Assembly: GCA_050747525.1 (NCBI GenBank)
Contig: JBOGOC010000079.1
Coordinates: 1 to 38,138 of the forward strand
From: JBOGOC01 sp050747525
GTDB lineage: Bacteria; Acidobacteriota; Polarisedimenticolia; JACPZX01; DASXTC01
Length of the DNA stretch: 38,138 bases
Direction of reading: 5' to 3'
This document shows positions 32,431 through 38,138 of the stretch, piece after piece (the stretch's first letter is position 1; each line of letters opens with the position of its first letter). The position numbers were made by a program, and so were the translations under genes. The notes under the pieces are model-generated. The model saw only the letters and a list, made by a program, of their open reading frames with translations. It made no database searches and was not told the origin of the DNA.

Positions 32431-32449
32431 TCCCGAATGACGCTCGGGA
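32431..32449. repeat. Short hairpin next to the 12-bp repeat
   Basis: TCCCGA (32431-32436), 7 nt, TCGGGA (32444-32449), directly abutting the larger repeat, so the two could stack in RNA. Confidence 0.6.
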
Positions 32450-32580
32450 CCCCGTGCCCGCTCCATAGGCAAGCCGGGTGCCAGAGCCGGATCAGGCCAC
32501 CCCGCCGGAGCGGGCGTCAGATCCGCACATTCCGGGGCATTCCGCCGGCGCGCAACAGGCCCGTCTCGACATGAGACGAT

Positions 32581-33906
32581 TCAGAGGCCGTGCTTGCGAC
32601 AGAGGTACTTCATCTGATCTCGGTTGAGACCCAGCAGCGCGGCCGCTTCGCTTCGCCGGCCCGCCGCCCTCTCCAGGGCCAGAGCGAGCATGGCCTTCTC
32701 GTATTCGGCAATCTCATGTTCGATCACCAGGCCACCGTCGGGGAGCTTCACCGGCGGCGATCCCTCGGGTGTCTGCTTCGTGAACGCGCGAGGCAGATCG
32801 CGGCGGCTGAGGATCACGGCATCCGAGTGAAGCGCCACCGATTCGACGACATGCCGCAGCTCGCGAACATTCCCTCTCCAGGCCTGGGCCGACAGCACCT
32901 CGAGCGCATCCTGGGAGAAGCGGCGCGCGCTCGCCTCTCCGGGCCGACGGAGGGACTCCAGGAAGTGGGCCGCCAGCACGGGGATGTCCTCCCTGCGCTC
33001 GCGCAGGGGTGGCATGTGAAGGGTGACCGCCTCCAGTGACTGCAGAAGATCCTCGCGGAACCGGCCCGACGAGACCGCCTCATCCAGCCCGGGCCCCACC
33101 GTGGCCACCAGCCTGATGTCCACCATCACGGTCCTGCCCTCGGGCGGAGCCCAGACGCCGCTTCTCGCGAGTCGCAGAAGGGGCTCCTGAAGGGATCCGG
33201 GGAGCGCCTCGAGATCCCGCAGCAGGAGCGTACCCCGGTGCGCGCTTTCGACCCGGCCGCCGCCGCGGGCCCGGTCGCGTCCGCAGAGCTCCGTCTCGAG
33301 GGCGAAGGGGGAGAAAGCGGAGAGAAGCAGGGTGACGAAAGGCCCGTCCCGCCGCGGTCCGGCCGCATGGATCGCGCGCCCTGCCTGGGCCCGGCCGGTC
33401 CCGGTCTCGCCGCGGACGAGCACGGGCGCGCCGCTGTCCGCGATCGCCCGGATGGCGCGGCGCACTCCCTCCATCGCAGGACCGTGTCCCGTGAGCGCGC
33501 TGACCTCCCCCCTGACGGCGGCATCGGCGCGCAGCCTCCGGACCTCGAGCTCCAGCTTGCGGCGATCCAGGGCGCTGCGCGCCAGCATGGCGCAGGCGCG
33601 CGGGTCTGGCGGCAGCGTCAGCTCGGCATGGAAGGGGCCGGGAGCGGCCCCGGCATCGCCGGCGACCGCGTCCGGGACCGGACCCAGGGCGATGAGGGGA
33701 AGAGCGGGAGGAAGGCCGTTTTGGGGTGACGCGAGCCGGGGATCGAGCAGCGCCACGTCGACCATGTCGAGGGGAACGGCCGCGCGGGCGGACGCCAGGT
33801 CCGCTGCCGTGAAGACCTCTCCGAGCGGGAGAATGGCGTCGGCCACCTGCCGGCGTACCGACGGCTCCTCGTGGATGACCAGAAGACGGAGAGGGGCTGC
33901 GGACAT
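32581..33906 (-). CDS. Degenerate NtrC-type regulator lacking sigma54-activation motifs
   Basis: A 441-aa protein with the domain order of a sigma54 activator: receiver-like (1-115), AAA+ (about 135-370) and a C-terminal Fis-type helix-turn-helix (EAAALLGLNRDQMKYLCRK). Key residues are lost. Walker A reads GETGTGRA with Arg172 for the catalytic Lys. The GAFTGA loop is absent (RDRARGGGR). Walker B reads LLLRDLEALP instead of LFLDE. The receiver keeps Asp55 but its acidic pocket is HEE. The AAA+ C-terminal part is well kept (GRFREDLLQSLEAVTLHMPP, RGNVRELRHVVESV). The frame is intact, so this is a maintained variant that probably binds DNA without ATPase or sigma54 activation, as in HupR- or TyrR-like regulators. 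It is the last gene behind XRE and a small membrane protein. Confidence 0.85.
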   Translation of the reverse strand: MSAAPLRLLVIHEEPSVRRQVADAILPLGEVFTAADLASARAAVPLDMVDVALLDPRLASPQNGLPPALPLIALGPVPDAVAGDAGAAPGPFHAELTLPPDPRACAMLARSALDRRKLELEVRRLRADAAVRGEVSALTGHGPAMEGVRRAIRAIADSGAPVLVRGETGTGRAQAGRAIHAAGPRRDGPFVTLLLSAFSPFALETELCGRDRARGGGRVESAHRGTLLLRDLEALPGSLQEPLLRLARSGVWAPPEGRTVMVDIRLVATVGPGLDEAVSSGRFREDLLQSLEAVTLHMPPLRERREDIPVLAAHFLESLRRPGEASARRFSQDALEVLSAQAWRGNVRELRHVVESVALHSDAVILSRRDLPRAFTKQTPEGSPPVKLPDGGLVIEHEIAEYEKAMLALALERAAGRRSEAAALLGLNRDQMKYLCRKHGL

Positions 33907-33934
33907 GGGTCGGGGGCCCCCGCCTCCCGCCCGC

Positions 33935-34051
33935 CTACTTGGGGACTTTGCGCGAGATCAGATTGACGAACCCGACGATGGCCAGGGCACCCAGACCCAT
34001 GCTGAACACGATCGCACTCACGATCACAGTGACCATCAGGACCGTTTCCAT
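33935..34051 (-). CDS. Small single-pass membrane protein (38 aa)
   Basis: Between the XRE gene and the degenerate regulator is a 38-codon frame, METVLMVTVIVSAIVFSMGL through NLISRKVPK, ending in TAG. Residues about 4-31 form one hydrophobic helix; the C-terminus is basic (SRKVPK), so it should face the cytoplasm. GAGGAG stands just before the first ATG; the spacing suits Met6 (34036) better. It lies 31 bp after the XRE gene and 28 bp before the next, all on the same strand. I know no family for it. Confidence 0.6.
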   Translation of the reverse strand: METVLMVTVIVSAIVFSMGLGALAIVGFVNLISRKVPK

Positions 34052-34082
34052 TCTCCTCGTCCCCGAGTTGGGCTGCAGCGGG

Positions 34083-34892
34083 TCAGCGGTTGGCTTCCTT
34101 GCCTTGCGCCTTTTTCATGCGAACCACACGGGAGCGTTTCGATTCCAGACGGCTGCTCAGCCGCGACAGCGTCTCTTCCAGCTCGGCGCGCAGCTCTTTG
34201 TCGCGAAGCAGCTCCTGAATGACCAGAAACGAGCCGTCGGCCCTGAATATATGTCCCCGGACGGGCTCGAAGCTCGCGGATCGCATCTTCAGGGGCCGGC
34301 GGCGGCTGCCCTGGCTGTCGGCGTCGGCTGAGTCGGGAGCGGCGGCCTGTCCGACGCGCCGGAAGCGCGCCGCCATCTCCGTGCCCAGGGACTTCTGGAT
34401 CGCGGCATGGGCCTGGAGGGCGGCCGAGAGGGCCGGAACCGACCCGGACAACGCTTCCTTCAGCACCCGCGCGGCCTCCTCGACGGTCATCTTCTCGTGA
34501 CTGCTTCTGCCTTTCTGGAGTGCCTCGGCGGCGTTGTTCAACGTGCGGACGGCCGATTCCAGGATTTCCCGGTCCTCGGGACCGTATTCCTTCAGCTGGA
34601 AGGCCAGCCGGTAGACGTCCTCGGTCACGCGACGCATGTCCTCGGACCCGTTCTCCCAGTGCCGGCCCGTCAGGATCCATTCCACCGTCGTGTCGCCGAT
34701 CCGGGCCAGCTCGAGCAGGCGCCGCGGCTCCGGCAACACCCCGCGCTCGTACATGTGTATGGCCGGCTGCGTGGCACCGATCATCTCTGCCAGCTGCCAC
34801 TGCCTGAGTCCTGCCTCCTTGCGGAGCCTCTTGATCCTCGCGCCGATTTCCTTCTTGTCGATGTCCTTGTCTTCGTGCTTGCCCGCGGGCAT
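34083..34892 (-). CDS. XRE-family transcriptional regulator with helical C-terminal domain
   Basis: A 269-aa regulator. The Cro/C1-type helix-turn-helix spans about 16-75, with RQWQLAEMIGATQPAIHMYE as the helix-turn-helix and LPEPRRLLELARIGDTTVEW after it. The rest is helical and charged, with a likely coiled coil near the C-terminus (DKELRAELEETLSRLSSRLE). GAGGAG lies four bases before ATG 34892. It has a good promoter with a 10-bp palindrome at its start site, pointing to autoregulation. It is the first gene of an operon with the small membrane protein and the degenerate NtrC-type regulator, and divergent from pyrE. Confidence 0.88.
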   Translation of the reverse strand: MPAGKHEDKDIDKKEIGARIKRLRKEAGLRQWQLAEMIGATQPAIHMYERGVLPEPRRLLELARIGDTTVEWILTGRHWENGSEDMRRVTEDVYRLAFQLKEYGPEDREILESAVRTLNNAAEALQKGRSSHEKMTVEEAARVLKEALSGSVPALSAALQAHAAIQKSLGTEMAARFRRVGQAAAPDSADADSQGSRRRPLKMRSASFEPVRGHIFRADGSFLVIQELLRDKELRAELEETLSRLSSRLESKRSRVVRMKKAQGKEANR

Positions 34893-34958
34893 GACACTCC
34901 TCGCCGATTTCTGAAACTGAATGATGAATGCGATAAAACGGTCATCATGATGCAGCGG

Positions 34959-34987
34959 AATCTAGAGGATGGTGTCTATGTTGTCAA
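34959..34987 (-). promoter_or_regulatory. Promoter of the second XRE operon
   Basis: On the minus strand TTGACA (34987-34982), 17 nt, then TAGATT (34964-34959). Predicted start about 34952, leader 60 nt. The perfect palindrome CATCATGATG (34943-34952) covers the start site and is a candidate operator. Confidence 0.75.
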
Positions 34988-35019
34988 CACAAAGTCATGA
35001 AACGTGAAGAGTTATGCGT

Positions 35020-35025
35020 TAACAT
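35020..35025 (+). promoter_or_regulatory. Candidate -10 of pyrE
   Basis: TAACAT (35020-35025) ends eight bases before the pyrE ATG at 35034, again suggesting a leaderless mRNA. No clear -35 is visible. Copies of AAGTCATG stand at 34992-34999 and 35029-35036, the second covering the start codon. Confidence 0.45.
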
Positions 35026-35033
35026 GCGAAGTC

Positions 35034-35615
35034 ATGCCTGCGGCCATCCCACCCACTCCCGAAGCGCGTCGTGAGAGGCTCCTGGCCCTCCTGAAGGAGC
35101 GCGCTCTCAAGTTCGGCGACTTCACTCTGGCGTCGGGGCGCCGCAGCTCCTACTACCTCGACGGCAGGCTGGTCACCCTGGACGCGGAAGGGGCGTTCCT
35201 CATCGCGCGGATGATCCTCGACCTCATGGCGCGCGAAGAGATCCGGGCCGACGCGATCGGAGGCCTCACCATGGGGGCCGACCCCATCGCCGGAGCCGCG
35301 GCCGCTGTGAGCCATCAGGAAGGGACTCCTTTGAACGCCTTCATCGTTCGAAAGGAAGCCAAAGGGCACGGTACAGGAAGGCGCGTGGAGGGGCCGCTCC
35401 GCAAGGGGGATCGCGCGGTGGTGGTGGACGACGTGGTCACCACGGCGGGCTCGACCCTGCAGGCGATCGAGGCGGTGCAGGGCGCCGGCGCCACCGTGGT
35501 GGCGGTGGTGTGCCTGGTGGACCGGCTCGAAGGAGGCGCGGAGGCGCTGGCCGGGTACCGCTTCTATCCTCTGTTCACCGTGCCCGAGCTTCTGGCGGGC
35601 CGATCGGCTTCGTAG
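35034..35615 (+). CDS. pyrE: Orotate phosphoribosyltransferase
   Basis: Makes orotidine monophosphate from orotate and PRPP in pyrimidine synthesis. The 193-aa protein shows LKFGDFTLASGRRSSYYLDGR, the flexible-loop Lys region VRKEAKGHGTGRRVEGPL and the PRPP motif AVVVDDVVTTAGST. I prefer ATG 35034, next to a -10 element; ATG 35004 would add ten residues before the family sequence. Its last 52 bases overlap the 3' end of mqnA on the other strand. No other pyr genes are nearby. Confidence 0.94.
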   Translation: MPAAIPPTPEARRERLLALLKERALKFGDFTLASGRRSSYYLDGRLVTLDAEGAFLIARMILDLMAREEIRADAIGGLTMGADPIAGAAAAVSHQEGTPLNAFIVRKEAKGHGTGRRVEGPLRKGDRAVVVDDVVTTAGSTLQAIEAVQGAGATVVAVVCLVDRLEGGAEALAGYRFYPLFTVPELLAGRSAS

Positions 35616-36406
35616 GCGGGGATCAGCCCTTCTTCACGGCACAGCCGATAGAACGATCGCAGGCTCTCGGATTCCTCCGGCCCGATGCGGTAGTGGATGT
35701 TGCGCCGGAGATAGGACGCGATGGAGGCGGGAGGGAGCCCCGTTCGCGGCGCTTCCTCGTCGGCGATCCGATCGATGGCCTTGATCCCTTCGGCCAGCGA
35801 CATCTCGAGGATCTCGCGCACGGCCGGCACGTCGAGCACGGGCCGGCATGCCCAGAAGGCGAAGACGAAGGGGAGCCCGGTCATCTCGTTCCACTCGCGG
35901 GCCAGGTCGATGGTGCGGGGCCCGCCGGCGGCCGGCTGCTGCTCGGCGCTCACCGATGCCCGCAGCGCCGGGTCCCCGATCAGCAGAGCGGCATCGCACG
36001 CTTCGAGCATGGGGCCGGGATCGGGGGGCATGGGATGAAGCTGCGGACGGGCGCCGTAGCGCCGCGCCAGCAGGATGCAGGTGAGGGCCACCGAGGTGCG
36101 CGAGTTGAAGTCCACGGCCAGGCTGCGTATGTCGCGGGGATCGGTGCGCGTCAGCAGCAGCACCGATCGCACCTCGCGCCGCGAAACCACGCCCGTCCCC
36201 GGCACGGCGACCAGGCCCAGGGTGCGCTCGAACTCCACCGAGGGGATCAGGGCCAGGTCCACCATCCCGTCCTGGAGCAGGCGCGCGCACTCGGCGGGAG
36301 AGTGGAACTGCAGTTCGAACAGGCCCCGCTGCCGGCCGTGCTGCAGACCCCAGGTAAGGGGCAGTGAATTGAGGTAGGAGACCGACGCGACGCGGGCTTT
36401 CTGCAT
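35564..36406 (-). CDS. mqnA: Chorismate dehydratase MqnA (futalosine menaquinone pathway)
   Basis: Converts chorismate to 3-enolpyruvylbenzoate, the first step of the futalosine route to menaquinone. The 280-aa periplasmic-binding-fold protein shows the family's N-terminal ASVSYLNSLPLTWGL, VDLALIPSVEF, the SRTSVALTCILL segment and LIGDPAL with FVFAFWACRP. It lies in reverse orientation between pyrE and thiE; its 3' end overlaps pyrE by 52 bp. No other mqn genes are present. It indicates menaquinone-based respiration without the classical MenFDHCEB pathway. Confidence 0.93.
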   Translation of the reverse strand: MQKARVASVSYLNSLPLTWGLQHGRQRGLFELQFHSPAECARLLQDGMVDLALIPSVEFERTLGLVAVPGTGVVSRREVRSVLLLTRTDPRDIRSLAVDFNSRTSVALTCILLARRYGARPQLHPMPPDPGPMLEACDAALLIGDPALRASVSAEQQPAAGGPRTIDLAREWNEMTGLPFVFAFWACRPVLDVPAVREILEMSLAEGIKAIDRIADEEAPRTGLPPASIASYLRRNIHYRIGPEESESLRSFYRLCREEGLIPAYEADRPARSSGTVNRG

Positions 36407-36415
36407 GCGGCCCGC

Positions 36416-36424
36416 ATTCTACCA
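36416..36424 (-). promoter_or_regulatory. Extended -10 promoter of mqnA
   Basis: On the minus strand TGgTAGAAT (36424-36416), a five-of-six -10 with the TG extension. The ATG at 36406 starts nine bases later, so the leader would be zero to three bases. Confidence 0.55.
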
Positions 36425-36456
36425 TCATGCCGCGCTGGATGGCCCATCGCGTAGCG

Positions 36457-36465
36457 TGATAACAT
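36457..36465 (+). promoter_or_regulatory. Extended -10 promoter of thiE
   Basis: TGaTAACAT (36457-36465). Expected start about 36472, leaving a leader of about five bases before ATG 36477. No TPP riboswitch can fit, so these thiamine genes are not under that control here. Confidence 0.5.
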
Positions 36466-36476
36466 CCGCCGTCCCG

Positions 36477-37076
36477 ATGCTCATCTATGTGGTCAGCAAC
36501 CGCCGCCTGCGGCCGGATCTGGATCCCCTGGAGCTGATGACGCGCATGGCTCGCTGCGGCGCCGACATGATGCAGGTGAGGGAGAAGGACCTCCCGGCTG
36601 GGACCCTGCTGTCCCTGTGCCGGCAGGCCGCCTCGGCAGGAGGCGCCGACGTCTACGTCAACCAGAGGGTGGACGTGGCTCTGTCGGCCCATGCCCGGGG
36701 CGTTCACCTGCCTGCCGACGGGCTCCCCGCGGAGGCGGTCCGCCGGATGTGGGGTGCCGGCCTGCGCGTCGGTGTCTCGACCCACGGCCTCACCGAGGCG
36801 GTCGCCGCTCAGGCCGCGGGGGCCGACTTCATCACGTGCGGCCCCGTCTTCGACACGCCGTCCAAGCGTGCGTATGGCCCGCCCCTGGGCGTGGCCGCGC
36901 TGCGCCAGGCCGCCGAGGCGGTCACCATCCCCGTGTTCGCCATAGGGGGCATCCATGCGGGCAACGTGGCGCAGGTGGCCCGGGTGCCGGTGGCGGGGGT
37001 GGCCATGATCTCTGCCGTGATCGGCTCGGACGACATGGCCGCAGCCGTGGACCGCGTGCGGGAGGCGGCGGCATGA
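36477..37076 (+). CDS. thiE: Thiamine-phosphate synthase (ThiE/TenI family)
   Basis: Joins the hydroxymethylpyrimidine and thiazole phosphates to thiamine phosphate. The 199-aa TIM-barrel protein shows MMQVREKDLPAG, VYVNQRVDVAL, GVHLPADGLP, GVSTHGLTE, FITCGPVFDTPSK and VFAIGGIHAGN, matching the family in order. The TenI relatives share this fold, but thiD directly after it (ATGA overlap) favours the synthase. The start ATG has almost no leader. Confidence 0.88.
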   Translation: MLIYVVSNRRLRPDLDPLELMTRMARCGADMMQVREKDLPAGTLLSLCRQAASAGGADVYVNQRVDVALSAHARGVHLPADGLPAEAVRRMWGAGLRVGVSTHGLTEAVAAQAAGADFITCGPVFDTPSKRAYGPPLGVAALRQAAEAVTIPVFAIGGIHAGNVAQVARVPVAGVAMISAVIGSDDMAAAVDRVREAAA

Positions 37077-37984
37077 CCCGCCCGCGACGCAGACGGGGTC
37101 CTTCGCACCCCATGCGCACCCCCGGGACGCCCCGCGGGAGCGCCGACAGCCAGGCCGCGCCGGCCCCTGTCATCGCCCCGCCCACGTCGGCTCCCGAGAT
37201 GAGCCACACGGTGCTCTCGATCGCCGGGCTCGACCCGTCGGGCGGCGCCGGGGTGGCCGCCGATCTGAAGACCATCGCCGCCTACCGGCATCACGGCGCC
37301 GCCGTGGTGACCTCGGTCACGGCGCAGAACACTCTGGGCATCCAGGCCATCTACGATCTGCCCTACGAGTTTGTGGCCCAGCAGATCGAATCGGTGGTGT
37401 CGGATCTGAGCATCGCCGCCGTGAAGATCGGAATGCTCGGCACCGCGCGCACCGCCGAGCTGGTCGCCGCTCTCATCCACTCCCTCGAGCTGAGGCACGT
37501 GGTGCTCGACCCGGTGCTGCGCTCCACCACAGGGACGCCCCTGATGGAGCCGGCCGGACTGGAGGTCGTGCGCAACCAGCTTCTGCCGCGCGTCGAGGTG
37601 ATCACGCCCAACATGGAGGAGGCGCAGGCGCTCACCGGCACGCGCGTCACCGATCTGGGCTCCATGAAGGACGCCGCGCACATCCTGCACGAGATGGGTG
37701 CCCGCCACGTGGTGGTCACCGGCGGGCACCTGGGTCAGCGCGCCATCGACGTTCTCTTCGATGGAGAGCGCACCGCGGTGTTCTCGTCCAGCAAGATCAC
37801 CAGCAACAGCACGCACGGCATCGGCTGCACGTTCTCCACCGCGGTGGCATGCCAGCTGGCGCGCGGGATGGACGTCGCCGAGGCCGTGGACAGCGCCAAG
37901 CGCTACGTCGCGCGCGCGGTCACCCATGCCGGCAAGATCGGCCGCGGCGCGGGCCCCCTCAACCACCTCGTCTCGCCGTTCTAG
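37073..37984 (+). CDS. thiD: Hydroxymethylpyrimidine/phosphomethylpyrimidine kinase
   Basis: Phosphorylates HMP twice to HMP-PP for ThiE. The ribokinase-fold part starts at MSHTVLSIAGLDPSGGAGVA, with SVTAQNTLG, VKIGMLGTA, VVLDPVLRSTTG, ITPNMEEAQ, VVVTGGH and HGIGCTFSTAVA in order. From ATG 37073, which overlaps the thiE stop and has GGAGG seven bases upstream, the protein is 303 aa with a 42-residue Arg/Pro/Ala-rich extension. From ATG 37199 it is 261 aa, the normal length. The ribosome-binding site and overlap favour the long form; the extension has no known role. Confidence 0.92.
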   Translation: MTRPRRRRGPSHPMRTPGTPRGSADSQAAPAPVIAPPTSAPEMSHTVLSIAGLDPSGGAGVAADLKTIAAYRHHGAAVVTSVTAQNTLGIQAIYDLPYEFVAQQIESVVSDLSIAAVKIGMLGTARTAELVAALIHSLELRHVVLDPVLRSTTGTPLMEPAGLEVVRNQLLPRVEVITPNMEEAQALTGTRVTDLGSMKDAAHILHEMGARHVVVTGGHLGQRAIDVLFDGERTAVFSSSKITSNSTHGIGCTFSTAVACQLARGMDVAEAVDSAKRYVARAVTHAGKIGRGAGPLNHLVSPF

Positions 37985-38103
37985 TCACGGGGGGATGACG
38001 CCTCTCCAGCTCCACGACAGGTCATGCGGGGGCGTGGTCTCGCGGCTCTCGTCGAATTGACGGGCGCCGCCCGGCGGGGAGTGGTCTCCGCGGCGCGCTC
38101 GCC

Positions 38104-38123
38104 GGCGTGGCGTTGGCCACGCC
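38104..38123. repeat. Hairpin near the window end
   Basis: GGCGTGGC (38104-38111), loop GTTG, GCCACGCC (38116-38123). It lies 120 bases after thiD without a T-run. The rest of 37985-38138 shows nothing further. It may end the thiE-thiD transcript. Confidence 0.5.
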
Positions 38124-38138
38124 GACTCGCTCCATTCC

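Larger units (their letters stand above)
32246..32580. other. Non-coding interval between convergent operons, rich in hairpins
   Basis: No convincing gene is present in these 335 bases. They contain three inverted repeats annotated separately, two copies of the palindrome GGGGCCCC (32292-32299 and 32331-32338) and a small CCCGC/GCGGG hairpin (32501-32514). Without T-runs these are not classical terminators, but they sit where both convergent transcripts must end. A structured RNA or a repetitive element is also possible. Confidence 0.6.

Overview
The window is GC-rich and densely packed, with most genes coding on one strand in short operons joined by ATGA, GTGA or TTGA stop/start overlaps. 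Its gene content points to a Gram-negative-type bacterium: TatA, exported thiol proteins, a glycosyltransferase/carbamoyltransferase cluster, SelB, the futalosine menaquinone enzyme MqnA, paired DUF507 proteins and NtrC-type regulators. This suits an Acidobacteriota-like or deltaproteobacterial-like lineage. That placement is inference from gene content, because there is no rRNA here. No tRNA, CRISPR array, transposase or phage gene was seen, so this looks like chromosomal backbone.

Layout. 1-1304: sigma54 activator (NtrC family, minus strand, cut by the window edge). 1305-1791: a non-coding interval with a consensus sigma54 promoter, a strong inverted repeat and an intrinsic terminator, together suggesting a plus-strand small RNA. 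1792-5778: larC-metG-tatD operon (minus). 5917-9403: L-asparaginase, a fused ECF-transporter ATPase and EcfT (plus). 9496-10796: ECF sigma factor and membrane zinc-finger anti-sigma factor. 10882-14762: thioredoxin, a TlpA-like thiol protein, HflX, D-Ala-D-Ala ligase and an HNH nuclease. 14738-15796: unknown anchored protein (minus), divergent from a rhomboid protease (15835-16566). 16596-18865: XRE regulator, TPR protein and exported protein (minus), divergent from an RpoD-like sigma factor (19175-20206), which is followed by a hybrid histidine kinase (20262-22703). 22707-27623: GT9, GT4, carbamoyltransferase and GT2 operon (minus). 27854-32245: DUF507, DUF507, selB, tatA and a ChaN-like protein. 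32246-32580: hairpin-rich non-coding DNA. 32581-34892: XRE regulator, a 38-aa membrane protein and a degenerate NtrC-type regulator (minus). 35034-37984: pyrE, mqnA (minus), thiE and thiD.

Three themes stand out. First, the sigma54 promoter at 1453-1468 faces away from an NtrC-family gene and drives a transcript with no convincing ORF, ending in the only textbook intrinsic terminator I found. Second, many first genes have a -10 hexamer only 6-9 nt upstream of the start codon, which implies leaderless mRNAs. Third, several regulatory modules have unusual architecture: an XRE/TPR/exported-protein operon sharing a -35 hexamer with a sigma-factor gene, and a sigma54-activator homologue that has lost its Walker A lysine, Walker B acids and GAFTGA loop and sits beside a tiny membrane protein and another XRE regulator. 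All functions are read from motifs; no database search was possible.
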